A stretch of 64,000 nt of DNA from Roseibium algicola (GTDB taxonomy: Bacteria; Pseudomonadota; Alphaproteobacteria; Rhizobiales; Stappiaceae), in contig NZ_CP019630.1 in the NCBI RefSeq assembly GCF_001999245.1, forward strand, positions 3,190,001-3,254,000, written 5' to 3'. Both the position numbers and the translations under genes were made by a program. The notes under the pieces are model-generated. The model was not told the origin of the DNA. It saw only the letters and a list, made by a program, of their open reading frames with translations, and ran no database searches. Of this stretch, positions 29,696-38,900 are shown one piece after another (positions within the stretch are counted from its first letter, which is position 1; each line of letters starts with the position of its first letter).

Positions 29696-31497
29696 CAGAG
29701 CCCATCCCGGAGCCTTGACATGGCTTCTGCTGCGCGTTCAGGCGCGTCAAACCAATATTCCTCGAGCAACGGGCCAATTTCAGTCTCGATCACATCTCGA
29801 AACCATGCTCTTGCGTCCCCCAGCGGCTCGGTCGGCGTTACGTAAGAATGTCCGATTCGAAACTGTGGTCCGAGTGTTCGATCGGAAGAGATCTCCTCGT
29901 TCAGCGCCTCCATTCGAATTCGGATCAGCTCAAGCAATTCGCCGTCCAATCCACGATCCGCGCACCAGGCCGCCCACAAGTCGTTCATCGTCGGTTTCAG
30001 TGTGACAAAGGCGAACCGGCGCCGTAAAGCCAGATCGACAAGCGCAAGTGATCGGTCAGCGATATTCATCGTGCCGACGATGTAGAGGTTATCCGGTACA
30101 TGCACTCGCTCCCCGGCTTGCTTGCGATAGGCAAGCTCGATCGCATCAGCGCGACTTCGTTTGGTGTTCTCAAGCAAGGTGAGCATTTCGCCGAATACTT
30201 GCGCCGGGTTGCCGCGATTGATTTCCTCGATGATAAGAACATGGGCGATATCGGGCTGTGCGCGCGCGGCCTCGACCGCCTGAAGGAAAACTCCGTCGGT
30301 GATCTCGAGACCGTTTGAGCTGGGCCGATAGCCGCGGACAAAGTCCTCATAGGACAAGGAGGGGTGGAACTGGACAGATCTCAGTTGCTCGGGCTTCGGT
30401 GTACGGCGGCCGATCAGAGCTCGAGCGAGGCGTTTGGCGAGCCATGTTTTGCCGGTCCCGGGTGGTCCCTGGAGGATCAGGTTCTTCTTCGTCTCGAGCC
30501 GTGACACCATATTTGCCAAGTCCGCCCTCGAGATGAAACCGCCATCGGCTATAATGTCCTCTATTCCATATGGTTCGAGCGGCGGAGAGTCGGTTTCGCT
30601 TTCGGACTGCTCTTCCTCCTCGATTGCTGTAAGTGGCTCAATGTCTTCGGCATACTTTTTTGCCCATACGGGATAGGTAAGGAACCGCGAAAGGTTTTGA
30701 TCTTCCCCCTCGAAAGCGAAGGCAACGAGTTGACGAGCCATGTCGTCGTCTTCGAATTTCGCGCGCGCGATTGTCGTGCGATAGGTGTAAAAGAACCACT
30801 CCCTCGGCGGGTCGAGTTCTTCCCACTCGACATCGACTGTTCTTCCATCTCCGCGTTGGCCGGTGATCGTCCCCACCGCCTTTATGAGCATGGTACTGAC
30901 ATTGCGTCCACGGTTCTCAAATGGAACATCATGCTTGCGCGTATAAGTGGATTTGATAGCAATTCTGTCACCTTGTTTCATCTGCCGCACAAGGTTGGAG
31001 AACTTCTCTTCGTGGCCACTTTGCCAAATGTTTTCATTCAGAAACCGTGATGTCTGATCGACTTCATCCCATACCGCCCCCACGAACCAGTAATTCACGC
31101 CATCCGCAACGATCTCGCCCTCTGGTGCCTGATCCTCTTCTTCGTCAGCCTTGAAAGCGGACTGCGCTTGGCGGAAAATGTCGACGGCCCGGTCGTCGGA
31201 TATTTCGACTGACTTTCCTGCTTCCGTGAGAGCCCAAACTCCACGCTTGGGCGAGTACAAGAACCCAGCCTTCGTTAGGTAGAACCGCGCCCAAGCGACC
31301 TTGTTGTTGAATTTCGGCTGTCCGTTTTTGTTCGTCTGGTTTAGGAAATCTTCTGGCACGTTATGGCGTTTTGCGATCTCATCGACGACATCCTTGGGCT
31401 TTGCCTGGCCGCCAAAGTCACGCAACACTTCGAGAACCGGTGCAAAGTAGCTGGCGAACTGAGGGGCACCGTCAATCTTTCGTTCAAATAGGCTCAC
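29695..31497 (-). CDS. mcrB: McrB-like AAA+ GTPase with N-terminal Mrr-N and EVE-type reader domains
   Basis: 600 residues from GTG 31497, preferred because GAGG lies about 8 nt upstream; the frame stays open to 31560 (ATG 31533 and TTG 31560 are alternatives). From the GTG: Mrr-N-like winged helix at about 15-90; EVE/PUA-like domain at about 135-240 (NYWFVGAVWDEVDQTSRFL...); AAA+ core with Walker A GPPGTGKT at about 344-351, Walker B VLIIEEINRGN, the McrB-type TMNIADRSLA sensor segment and DLALRRRF. EVE domains bind modified bases in other McrB proteins. The motor should translocate DNA for McrC. Confidence 0.9.
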   Translation of the reverse strand: MSLFERKIDGAPQFASYFAPVLEVLRDFGGQAKPKDVVDEIAKRHNVPEDFLNQTNKNGQPKFNNKVAWARFYLTKAGFLYSPKRGVWALTEAGKSVEISDDRAVDIFRQAQSAFKADEEEDQAPEGEIVADGVNYWFVGAVWDEVDQTSRFLNENIWQSGHEEKFSNLVRQMKQGDRIAIKSTYTRKHDVPFENRGRNVSTMLIKAVGTITGQRGDGRTVDVEWEELDPPREWFFYTYRTTIARAKFEDDDMARQLVAFAFEGEDQNLSRFLTYPVWAKKYAEDIEPLTAIEEEEQSESETDSPPLEPYGIEDIIADGGFISRADLANMVSRLETKKNLILQGPPGTGKTWLAKRLARALIGRRTPKPEQLRSVQFHPSLSYEDFVRGYRPSSNGLEITDGVFLQAVEAARAQPDIAHVLIIEEINRGNPAQVFGEMLTLLENTKRSRADAIELAYRKQAGERVHVPDNLYIVGTMNIADRSLALVDLALRRRFAFVTLKPTMNDLWAAWCADRGLDGELLELIRIRMEALNEEISSDRTLGPQFRIGHSYVTPTEPLGDARAWFRDVIETEIGPLLEEYWFDAPERAAEAMSRLRDGL

Positions 31498-31693
31498 GAA
31501 CGACCTCGTATGCGTTTTGTGAAGGGTGATCATTAAGCGCAAACGACAGTTGGATCGCAAGTTTGGCTAAATCCGTCGCCTTCGAAGGACACAGAGGCCA
31601 CCGCACATTGACGCCGGCTTTGGCAAAATGCAGCTCTTGATATGCTCGGAACTCTGTTTGGGCTCCTGCCAATGGTGACCCATGTTCCCGCAC
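31484..31693 (-). CDS. Possible small protein upstream of mcrB
   Basis: 69 codons ending 14 nt inside the preferred mcrB start. Composition (ELHFAKAGVNVRWPL...TDLAKLAIQLSFAL) looks more protein-like than the neighbouring frames, but it has no recognised family and no strong ribosome-binding site. It could be a leader peptide coupled to mcrB or a remnant of a longer gene cut at the island edge. Confidence 0.25.
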   Translation of the reverse strand: MREHGSPLAGAQTEFRAYQELHFAKAGVNVRWPLCPSKATDLAKLAIQLSFALNDHPSQNAYEVVREPI

Positions 31694-31748
31694 AGCTATC
31701 GCTCAGCAAATGGTATGAAAAGGGGGTAATGAACGGCAAAGGAGAGTA

Positions 31749-31778
31749 GCGAAAACCGCGGAATTCCACGGTTTTCGC
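31749..31778. repeat. 13-bp inverted repeat beside attR
   Basis: GCGAAAACCGCGG (31749-31761), loop AATT, and CCACGGTTTTCGC (31766-31778), with one mismatch. It ends 14 bp before the right att repeat. It could be an intrinsic terminator-like hairpin insulating the island or a recombination-protein site; the sequence alone does not decide. Confidence 0.55.
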
Positions 31779-31792
31779 CTGAGGGAACATTA

Positions 31793-31838
31793 CTCATAAC
31801 CTGAAGGTCGCAGGTTCAAATCCTGCTCCCGCAACCAA
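31793..31838 (+). repeat. attR: 46-bp copy of the tRNA-fMet 3' end
   Basis: Identical to 2991-3036. Only the anticodon loop through the CCA is present, so this is not a functional tRNA gene. It marks the right edge of the island. Confidence 0.93.
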
Positions 31839-31872
31839 CAAATAACCCGGCCTCGCGCCGGGTTTTTTGTTG
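31835..31872 (+). terminator. Rho-independent terminator, probably the original tRNA-fMet/rRNA operon terminator
   Basis: AACCCGGC (31844-31851), loop CTCGC, GCCGGGTT (31857-31864), then a run of six T. Outer arms CCAACAAA and TTTGTTGG extend the pairing. It sits directly after attR on the plus strand, exactly where the tRNA transcript would have ended before island insertion. Confidence 0.85.
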
Positions 31873-31976
31873 GTAGCGGATACAGATTTTAAACTGACCA
31901 GGGGCCCGCAAGGAGGGCTATGCCCGACGCAGTGGGACAAAAACTCTCAAAGCCAAATACCAAAACAAACAAATAA

Positions 31977-32011
31977 CCCCGGCAGAAAAACTGACCGGGG
32001 TTTTTTTGTTG
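31977..32011 (+). terminator. Second rho-independent terminator
   Basis: CCCCGG-CAG, loop AAAAA, CTG-A-CCGGGG with one bulged base, then seven T. It lies about 110 nt after the first and may be a back-up terminator for the rRNA operon. The stretch 31873-32164 otherwise contains no gene. Confidence 0.75.
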
Positions 32012-32109
32012 CCTAACGCAACTCGACCGGCACCGTTCCAGGGACACCCGAACGGCAAAGCCCAAATGAAACGCTGGAAACAAACCTAATCCGCTCCAAA
32101 AATCCAAAA

Positions 32110-32137
32110 GCCCCGCCAACATTACTGGCAGGGGCTC
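32110..32137 (-). terminator. Terminator for the minus-strand aminotransferase remnant
   Basis: On the minus strand AGCCCC-TGCCA, a short loop, TGGC-GGGGCT followed by TTTTGG. It lies about 30 nt after the stop codon of the remnant at 32165. Confidence 0.6.
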
Positions 32138-32164
32138 CGGGTATCTCTGATCCAAAAACCAAAC

Positions 32165-32290
32165 CTAAGCCGTCGAAAACAAAACACCGCCCAACGTCGA
32201 CGCCACCTCCTCAATCATACCGTCCTCAACAATCAAAGGCGGGGAAAGCGCGATGATGTCCCCTGTAACGCGGATCAGCAAGCCTGATGA
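32165..32290 (-). pseudogene. C-terminal remnant of a class III (omega-amino acid) aminotransferase
   Basis: The minus-strand frame ends GLLIRVTGDIIALSPPLI...DGMIEEVASTLGGVL and a stop. This is the characteristic C-terminus of PLP-dependent class III aminotransferases such as beta-alanine/omega-amino acid:pyruvate transaminases. The full proteins have about 450 residues; only about 40 recognisable residues remain, and the frame upstream (to 32350) no longer matches the family. The next gene, dctM, ends 10 nt beyond that frame. So the main part of the gene was deleted, perhaps by a rearrangement near the att site. Confidence 0.75.
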
Positions 32291-32359
32291 AAAGGCAAAG
32301 AAGCCTTCAGGTGTAATGGCGTGCCGCATCCAATTGAAAGAACACGACACGCCTTTGAG

Positions 32360-33670
32360 TTACAGCATCCAGGTCGCGATGCCAGGGAAGAACAGCAAGA
32401 TTGCGAGAACAAAGAGCTGCAGCACGATAAACGGAAGCAGAGCTCCGTAAATGTTGCCGAGCGTAATGTTCGGTGGCGCCACGCTTTTCAAGTAGAAGGC
32501 CGCCGGACCGAAGGGGGGCGTCAGGTAGGAGACCTGCATGTTGACGGCAAACAGGATGCCGAACCAGATCGGATCATATCCCAGCTGAACGACGATCGGA
32601 ACGAAGATGGGCAAGGTCAGAAGGGCGATCCCGATCCAGTCCAGGAACATGCCCAGCACAAGCAGGATTGCCATCATGATCAGAATGACGGCCACCGGCG
32701 ACGCGTCGAGACCAAGCATGACCGCGGAAACGAAGCGGTTGCCCCCCATCAGGTTGTAGACACCGACGAGCACGGCTGCGGCGATCCCGATCCAGATGAT
32801 CATGCCGCAGGTTTCCAGCGTGTGGACCAGACTGTCCTGAAGCATACGGACGTTAAGTTCCCTGCGAAGCAGTGCGATGATGAGCACTGACGAGACCCCG
32901 AGTGCAGCTGCTTCGGTGATAGAGGCGATGCCTCCATATATGGAACCCAGAACCGCTACCACGATGAAGACCGGGGCGATCAGGGACCGGATCGCACTTC
33001 CTATTGTTTCTTCGGCTCGTTCTTCCGCGGAAATTGGTGGCCCGAGGTCCGGGTTTCGGAAACAGCGGACAAGAACATAAGCGATATAGCAGCCGAGCAG
33101 CATCAGGGCAGGTGTGACTGCCGCAACGAAGAGGTCGGCAATGGAAACACTTGCCACCAGCCCGTAAATGATCAGAACGATCGAGGGCGGCATCATGGTC
33201 CCAAGCGAACCACCTGCGCAAACGACCCCGATTGACAGGTCACGGTCATATCCAAGCCGCAGCATCTGGGGCAAGGCCAGAATTCCCAGTAGAACAATCT
33301 CACCACCGATGACGCCGGACATGGCGGCCATCAGGGTGGCGACGATCAGCGTTTGAACAGCGACACCACCTGGCAACCGTCCGGCAAGAACCCTCATTCC
33401 GTTGAAGAGGTCCTTTGCGATGCCTGATCTGTCGAGGAGCGCCGCCATCAGGATGAACATCGGAATGGCGACGAGGGAATATTCCGTAATGAAGCCGAAG
33501 ATGCGAGCCGTAACCAGCGGTAACGCATTTCCTCCGAACCAGCCGAACGTGAAAACCAGGGCTACGAGCCCCGTCACCCAGGCGAGAGGCTGACCTGTAA
33601 GCAACAACACGAAGATGCTGCCAACGAGCAGAATTGTACCGTATTCAATACCCAGAACGTTGAGGCCCAT
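32360..33670 (-). CDS. dctM: TRAP transporter large membrane subunit (DctM family)
   Basis: 436 residues from ATG 33670, which follows the dctQ stop by one base with GGAGG upstream; the longer frame from 33706 overlaps dctQ. About 12 transmembrane helices, with the family hallmarks GVVCAGGSLGTMMPPSIVLIIYG (near 145-165) and LTPPFGPAAFYLKSVAP (near 385-400). It forms the sodium-coupled translocation channel that accepts substrate from DctP. Intact. Confidence 0.94.
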   Translation of the reverse strand: MGLNVLGIEYGTILLVGSIFVLLLTGQPLAWVTGLVALVFTFGWFGGNALPLVTARIFGFITEYSLVAIPMFILMAALLDRSGIAKDLFNGMRVLAGRLPGGVAVQTLIVATLMAAMSGVIGGEIVLLGILALPQMLRLGYDRDLSIGVVCAGGSLGTMMPPSIVLIIYGLVASVSIADLFVAAVTPALMLLGCYIAYVLVRCFRNPDLGPPISAEERAEETIGSAIRSLIAPVFIVVAVLGSIYGGIASITEAAALGVSSVLIIALLRRELNVRMLQDSLVHTLETCGMIIWIGIAAAVLVGVYNLMGGNRFVSAVMLGLDASPVAVILIMMAILLVLGMFLDWIGIALLTLPIFVPIVVQLGYDPIWFGILFAVNMQVSYLTPPFGPAAFYLKSVAPPNITLGNIYGALLPFIVLQLFVLAILLFFPGIATWML

Positions 33671-33671
33671 G

Positions 33672-34247
33672 TCATCGGCCTCCGCGTTCATTGTAGGCAG
33701 CGTCATCGCCGCGGATCGTCTTGATCAGGTGCATCAGGGTCTGAACGAACATCAGGCAAACGCAGATCAGAATAATGATTTTCAGCAGTGCCGGTGTTGG
33801 CGGGTTCCACGCCGTACCAGTGCCCTCCAGATGGATATCGCCGTTGGGTCGGTGGGTAGCCTTCCAAGCCATTGTCGCGCCTGCGTATCCCAGTCCTGCA
33901 AAGAAGATCATCGCGATCAAAGAATTGACGATATCCAGCCATCGACGCACCCGGGGTGAAACCGAGTCATAAATCATGCGCACGCGAATATGCTTGTCGC
34001 GAGCGAGCGCTACGGGGCCGCCAATCAGGAAGATGGCTGCTATGAGGAAGGTCGTGCTCTCGTGAGCCCAATACGTCGGACTATCAAAAACGTAACGGGC
34101 GATAACCTCATATACGCTGATGGCAAACGCCAGAAAGATAGCCCAGGCAAAGAGCTTCGCGGACCCGGCAATGAACCGGTCGAGGCCGGTTCGCAGGTTC
34201 GCCTGGCCATTGTCCTCCAGGTCACTCACATCCGGATTGTCCGGCAT
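33672..34247 (-). CDS. dctQ: TRAP transporter small membrane subunit (DctQ family)
   Basis: 191 residues from ATG 34247 (GGGAGAAG 7 nt upstream); a longer frame to 34334 lacks such a site. Four transmembrane helices. The conserved SPTYWAHESTTFLIAAIFLIGGPVAL...HIRVRMIYD core is typical of DctQ. The long loop GDIHLEGTGTAWNPPTPALLKIII near the last helix indicates the group seen with organic-acid/keto-acid TRAP systems. It pairs with DctM in the inner membrane. Confidence 0.92.
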   Translation of the reverse strand: MPDNPDVSDLEDNGQANLRTGLDRFIAGSAKLFAWAIFLAFAISVYEVIARYVFDSPTYWAHESTTFLIAAIFLIGGPVALARDKHIRVRMIYDSVSPRVRRWLDIVNSLIAMIFFAGLGYAGATMAWKATHRPNGDIHLEGTGTAWNPPTPALLKIIILICVCLMFVQTLMHLIKTIRGDDAAYNERGGR

Positions 34248-34373
34248 GGATTCTTCTCCCGTCGCGCAGTTGGCAAGCTGTTGTGGAAATAGGGGATGGC
34301 CAATCAGTCTTGGCTGACGGCCACGCACCGGCATCTCGTTTCACCCGTTATGGACAGATAGAAACAAGGTCAG

Positions 34374-34405
34374 GCCGCACCCAAACCTTTCGGTCCGGGT
34401 GCGGC
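34374..34405 (-). terminator. Hairpin between dctP and dctQ (partial terminator/attenuator)
   Basis: 9-bp stem GCCGCACCC/GGGTGCGGC with a 14-nt loop, just after the dctP stop. The following T content is weak. Such hairpins commonly reduce readthrough so that the binding protein is made in excess over the membrane subunits. Confidence 0.6.
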
Positions 34406-34429
34406 TGCGTCAACGGAACGTTGGTCAGA

Positions 34430-35569
34430 TCAGAGCTGGTTCCGGCCCTTCAGATAAGCGACCACCGCATCGTAGTAGCGTTGGGTGAGGTCGTTCTTGC
34501 CGGCCCAGTTTTCCCATTCCTGCTGCGCGATCCTGCGGAACTTCGCTCGCTCGTCGCCTGACCAGTTGACAATTTCGATCTCGGGGTTTGCCTTGGCTTC
34601 CTCGACTGCGGCCGCATCGAGTTTGCGTACGGAATAAACGTGATCGAAAATGAACTGGTCAACGGAGGCGTTCAGGACGGCCTTCAGGTCGTCCGGAAGT
34701 TCATCCCAGATTGATTTGGTCATCGAAATGTCGATCAGCGGCAGGGAATGAAAGCCCGGATACAGCGGATAGTGGGCAACGTCGTTCATGCCCTGCGACT
34801 GGTTGGTTGCAAAAACCGTGTAATCGGCCGCCTGGACAACGCCCTTGTCGAGAGCCGTGAAGACCTCTGAACCGGGAAGTGCAACCGGAGAGGCACCTGC
34901 CTTGGAGAAGATTTCGTAGACCATGCCTTCCGGCGCACGCATCTTGACGCCCTTCAGGTCTTCCACGGAGCGGATCGGAACACTGGAGACGAAAGCTTCC
35001 GGCTCAGTTGCTGCCGCTCCGATGAAATGGACGCCATAGGGCTCGACCAATTCGGCGTAAAGCTCGTGACCGCCACCGGATTGCATGAACCCGATCAATT
35101 CGAACGGATCGCTCCAGGCACCGACCAGGTTGCCCATCATCGCGAAAGCGGGATCCTTGCCGGCGAAATAGCTCGGATCGGTCAGATGCCCCTGAAGAAT
35201 ACCGGAGCCAACGGCGTCAAGCGTATCGGTATGCGGGACAACGGCACCAATCGGCAATATCTCGATCTCAATCCGCCCGCCGGACATTTTCTCGACGTTT
35301 TCAGCCCACTTCTGCTTGTTGATGAATCCGGGTTCACCAGCCGTTTCCGAGGTCTGGAAGGTCCAGTTGTAGTCGGCGGCTGTTGCGGCGGTCGGTGCTG
35401 AAAAGACCGACAGGGCAAACAAGCTTGTTAGAATTCCGGTCTTCAGCGACGAAAGACGCGCAAAACGTCTTTCCACAGTCACAGATTGTTTGATGCGTGC
35501 TGCAAGGTGTTGAAATTGCACACCGCCGCGCAGCGCTTTCGTGTCTTCGTGATAATTATTCGATTGCAT
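34430..35569 (-). CDS. dctP: TRAP transporter periplasmic substrate-binding protein (DctP family)
   Basis: 379 residues from ATG 35569 (GGGAGGAAAAC directly upstream). The N-terminus is unusually long: about 40 charged residues precede the signal core ILTSLFALSVFSAPTAATAAD, so the true start may be further in. Family features: FQTSETAGEPGF at the start of the mature protein, VKMRAPEGMVYEIFSKAGASPVALPGSEVFTALDKGVVQAAD (near 215-255), the substrate-carboxylate Arg region. First gene of the dctPQM operon. Substrate unknown; a mono- or dicarboxylate is likely from the family. Confidence 0.92.
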   Translation of the reverse strand: MQSNNYHEDTKALRGGVQFQHLAARIKQSVTVERRFARLSSLKTGILTSLFALSVFSAPTAATAADYNWTFQTSETAGEPGFINKQKWAENVEKMSGGRIEIEILPIGAVVPHTDTLDAVGSGILQGHLTDPSYFAGKDPAFAMMGNLVGAWSDPFELIGFMQSGGGHELYAELVEPYGVHFIGAAATEPEAFVSSVPIRSVEDLKGVKMRAPEGMVYEIFSKAGASPVALPGSEVFTALDKGVVQAADYTVFATNQSQGMNDVAHYPLYPGFHSLPLIDISMTKSIWDELPDDLKAVLNASVDQFIFDHVYSVRKLDAAAVEEAKANPEIEIVNWSGDERAKFRRIAQQEWENWAGKNDLTQRYYDAVVAYLKGRNQL

Positions 35570-35876
35570 GTTTTCCTCCCACATACATCGCCACAAGTTG
35601 GCTAGCCAACGCCAAGCACGTCACGTTACGCGGCCAGAAACCAAATATGACAGGTTAATTCACGCAATCCATTTGCGGGAACCCGCAATTTGGGTGTCGT
35701 TGCCGGCATTGCATCTCAGGGATGTGAGGGGTGTTCTGAGTGCGGCGACCTTGCGTGACGGGGGGTATCGGGGGAGGCGTTCAGATCTTACCTTGATCGC
35801 ATGGAGCGTGCGTGCAGTCGACACCGATGCCAGCTGGTCGCACTCTCCACGCCGGTGAAGGGCTGCCCAAGTACAA
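35570..35876. other. Intergenic region upstream of dctP
   Basis: About 300 nt with no coding evidence on either strand. It should hold the dctP promoter (reading left). Frames of 90-108 codons here lack ribosome-binding sites and recognisable content. Confidence 0.4.
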
Positions 35877-35912
35877 AACGCCCTGGAAACGAATGCTTCC
35901 AGGGCGTTTTTC
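35877..35912. terminator. Strong bidirectional terminator after the RND operon
   Basis: Perfect 12-bp stem AACGCCCTGGAA (35877-35888)/TTCCAGGGCGTT (35897-35908) with an 8-nt loop. A T-run follows on the plus strand and a shorter one on the minus strand. It lies just past the end of the minus-strand efflux pump gene. Confidence 0.8.
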
Positions 35913-35930
35913 TTGTCATTTGGTCCAGGT

Positions 35931-38900
35931 TCAAGCGGCCGTGTTCTGAGCTTGCGGCTGCTCTGCTGGTTCCTCGTGTTGTGCAAGCGGGCGATTGCCC
36001 GAGAGCTTGCGGACCAGCACGTAGAACACCGGCGTCATGAAGATCCCGAAGAAGGTCACGCCGATCATGCCGGAGAAGACCGCGATGCCCATCGCGGCTC
36101 GCATTTCCGCACCGGCGCCGGTGGAAAGCACCAGCGGAACCACACCCATGATGAAGGCCATCGAGGTCATCAGGATCGGGCGCAGACGTAAGCGGCTGGC
36201 TTCGACTGCCGCTTCAACCGGCGTTCGGCCTTCAAATTCCAGTTCCCTTGCGAATTCCACGATCAGGATCGCGTTTTTCGCCGAAAGCCCGACCAGCACC
36301 ACCAACCCGATCTGGGTGAAGATGTTGTTGTCGCCATGGGTCAGCCAGACGCCGGTCAGGGCGGCAAGGACACCCATCGGTACGATCATGACGATCGCCA
36401 CCGGAAGCATCAGGCTTTCATACTGGGCGGCAAGCACCAGGTAGACCAGAAGCAGGGCCAGAGGGAAGACCAGGAACCCGGAGCTGCCGGCAAGGATCTG
36501 CTGGTAGGTCAGGTCTGTCCACTCAAAGGCAATGCCTTTGGGCAGGGTTTCTTCCGCAATCCGCTCGACCGCTGCCTGGGCCTGGCCGGAGGAAAACCCG
36601 GGAGCCGGGCCACCATTGATGTCAGCCGCAAGGAAACCGTTGTAGCGGGTTGCCCGTTCCGGCCCGGTGGTGGCCTCCACCTTCAACAGGGCGGAGAGCG
36701 GGATCATCTGGCCGGTGGCAGAGCGGACCTTCAACTTGCCGATATCGTCGGCATGCGCCCGGTACTGGGCGTCCGCCTGCACCCGGACACTGTAAGTGCG
36801 ACCGAAGGCATTGAAGTCGTTGACATAAAGTGAACCCAGGTAGATCTGCAGCGTCTCGAATACGTCCGTTACCGATACGCCGAGCTGTTCCGCCTTGGTG
36901 CGATCAAGATCCGCATAAAGCTGGGGCACATTGATCTGGAAACTGGAGAACAATCCAGCCAGTTCCGGCGTCTGATAGGCTTTCGCCAGGAAGGCCTTGT
37001 TGGCCGCGTCAAGTGCCTGGTAGCCGAGACCTGCCCGGTCCTCGATCTGCAGTTTGAACCCGCCGGTGGTGCCAAGGCCCTGAACAGGCGGCGGCGAGAA
37101 CATGGCGATAAACGCGTCCTGGATCGTGCCGAACTTCTGGTTCAGCTGCATCGCAATGGCGTCGCCGGACAATTCCGGAGACTTGCGTTCCTCGAAATCC
37201 GTCAGGGTGGCAAAGACGATGCCCGCGTTGGAAGAGTTGGTGAAGCCGTTGATCGACAGGCCCGGGAAGGCGATGGCGTGTTCGACACCTTCCTGTTCCA
37301 TGGCGATCTCGCTCATCCGGCGGATGACGTCTTCGGTCCGGTCCAGCGTGGCAGCGTCGGGGAGCTGGGCAAAGCCAATCAGATACTGTTTGTCCTGTGC
37401 CGGCACGAAGCCGCCGGGGACTGTTGTGAAGAGGCTGTAGGTTGCCCCTGCAAGTGCCATGTAGACCACCATGACGATGGTCTTGCGGGACAACAGGCCG
37501 CCGACGCTCTTGCCATAGGCGTTTGACCCGGCGCCGAAGGCCCGGTTGAAGCCCTTGAAGAACCAGCCGAAAAGGAAGTCCATCGAACGTGTCAGCCAGT
37601 CCTTGGGCGCATGGTGATCCTTCAGGAGAAGGGCGGCCAGGGCCGGGGACAGAGTGAGCGAGTTGATGGCCGAGATGACAGTCGAGATTGCGATCGTCAG
37701 TGCGAACTGGCGATAGAACTGACCCGAAAGGCCGGTGATGAAGGCCAGCGGGACAAACACCGCCACAAGCACCAGTGCAATGGCGATGATCGGTCCGGAG
37801 ACTTCCTTCATGGCCTTGTAGGTTGCCTGGCGCGGGTTCAGCCCGTTTTCGATGTTTCGTTCGACGTTTTCAACGACCACGATCGCGTCATCGACCACGA
37901 TGCCGATGGCGAGAACCAGTCCGAAGAGGCTGAGAGCGTTGATGGAAAAGCCGAAAACATACATGACGCCGAAGGTGCCGATGATCGACACGGGCACGGC
38001 GATCAGCGGAATGATCGATGCGCGCCATGTCTGCAGGAACAGGATCACGACGAGGACCACAAGCACCACGGCTTCCAACAGCGTGTCGACCACCTTCTCG
38101 ATGGAGGATCGCACAAACTTTGTGGTGTCGTAGACGATCTCGTATTTGACGCCGTCAGGCATGGCGACCTGAAGGTCGTTCATGGTCTCGACCACTGCGT
38201 CGGAGATCGCAATTGCGTTGGAGCCAGGTGCCTGGAACACAGGAATGGCGACGGCCGGTTTGCCGTCGAGCAGGGAGCGCAGGGAATAATCAGCTGCACC
38301 GAGCTCGATCCGGGCAACGTCGCGCAACCGGGTGACCTCACCGTTTTTACCGGTACGGACAATGATGTTGCCGAACTCTTCCGGTGTCTGAAGACGACCT
38401 TGCGCATTGACGCTGAGCTGAACGTCGACACCCTTCAGGTTTGGCGAAGCGCCGATAATGCCGGCTGCGGCCTGCACGTTCTGTTGACGAATGGCGTTGG
38501 TGATGTCGCTGGCTGCCAGGTTATGGCCGGCCGCCTTTTGAGGGTCGACCCACACACGCATGGAGTAATCGCCGGAACCGAACACCTGCACCTGGCCGAC
38601 ACCCTGCAGGCGGGCCAGCCGGTCCTTGATGTTGAGGACGGCATAGTTGCGCAGGTAGGTGATGTCGTAGCGATTGTCCGGCGAGGTCAGGTTCACGACC
38701 ATCATCAGATCGGGTGAACTTTTCACCGTGGTTATGCCAAGGCTTCGTACTTCCGCCGGAAGACGGGGTTCGGCTTGCGAAACACGGTTCTGAACAAGCT
38801 GCTGGGCCTGGTCGGGATCAGTGCCGAGCTCGAACGTGACCGTGAGGGTCATGACGCCGTCAGAGGTCGCCTGGCTGGACATGTAGAGCATGCCCTCGAC

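Noticed and set aside
37611..38717. 368-codon plus-strand frame, Asp/His-rich
   Set aside because: Antisense of the RND pump gene, which has all the family motifs.
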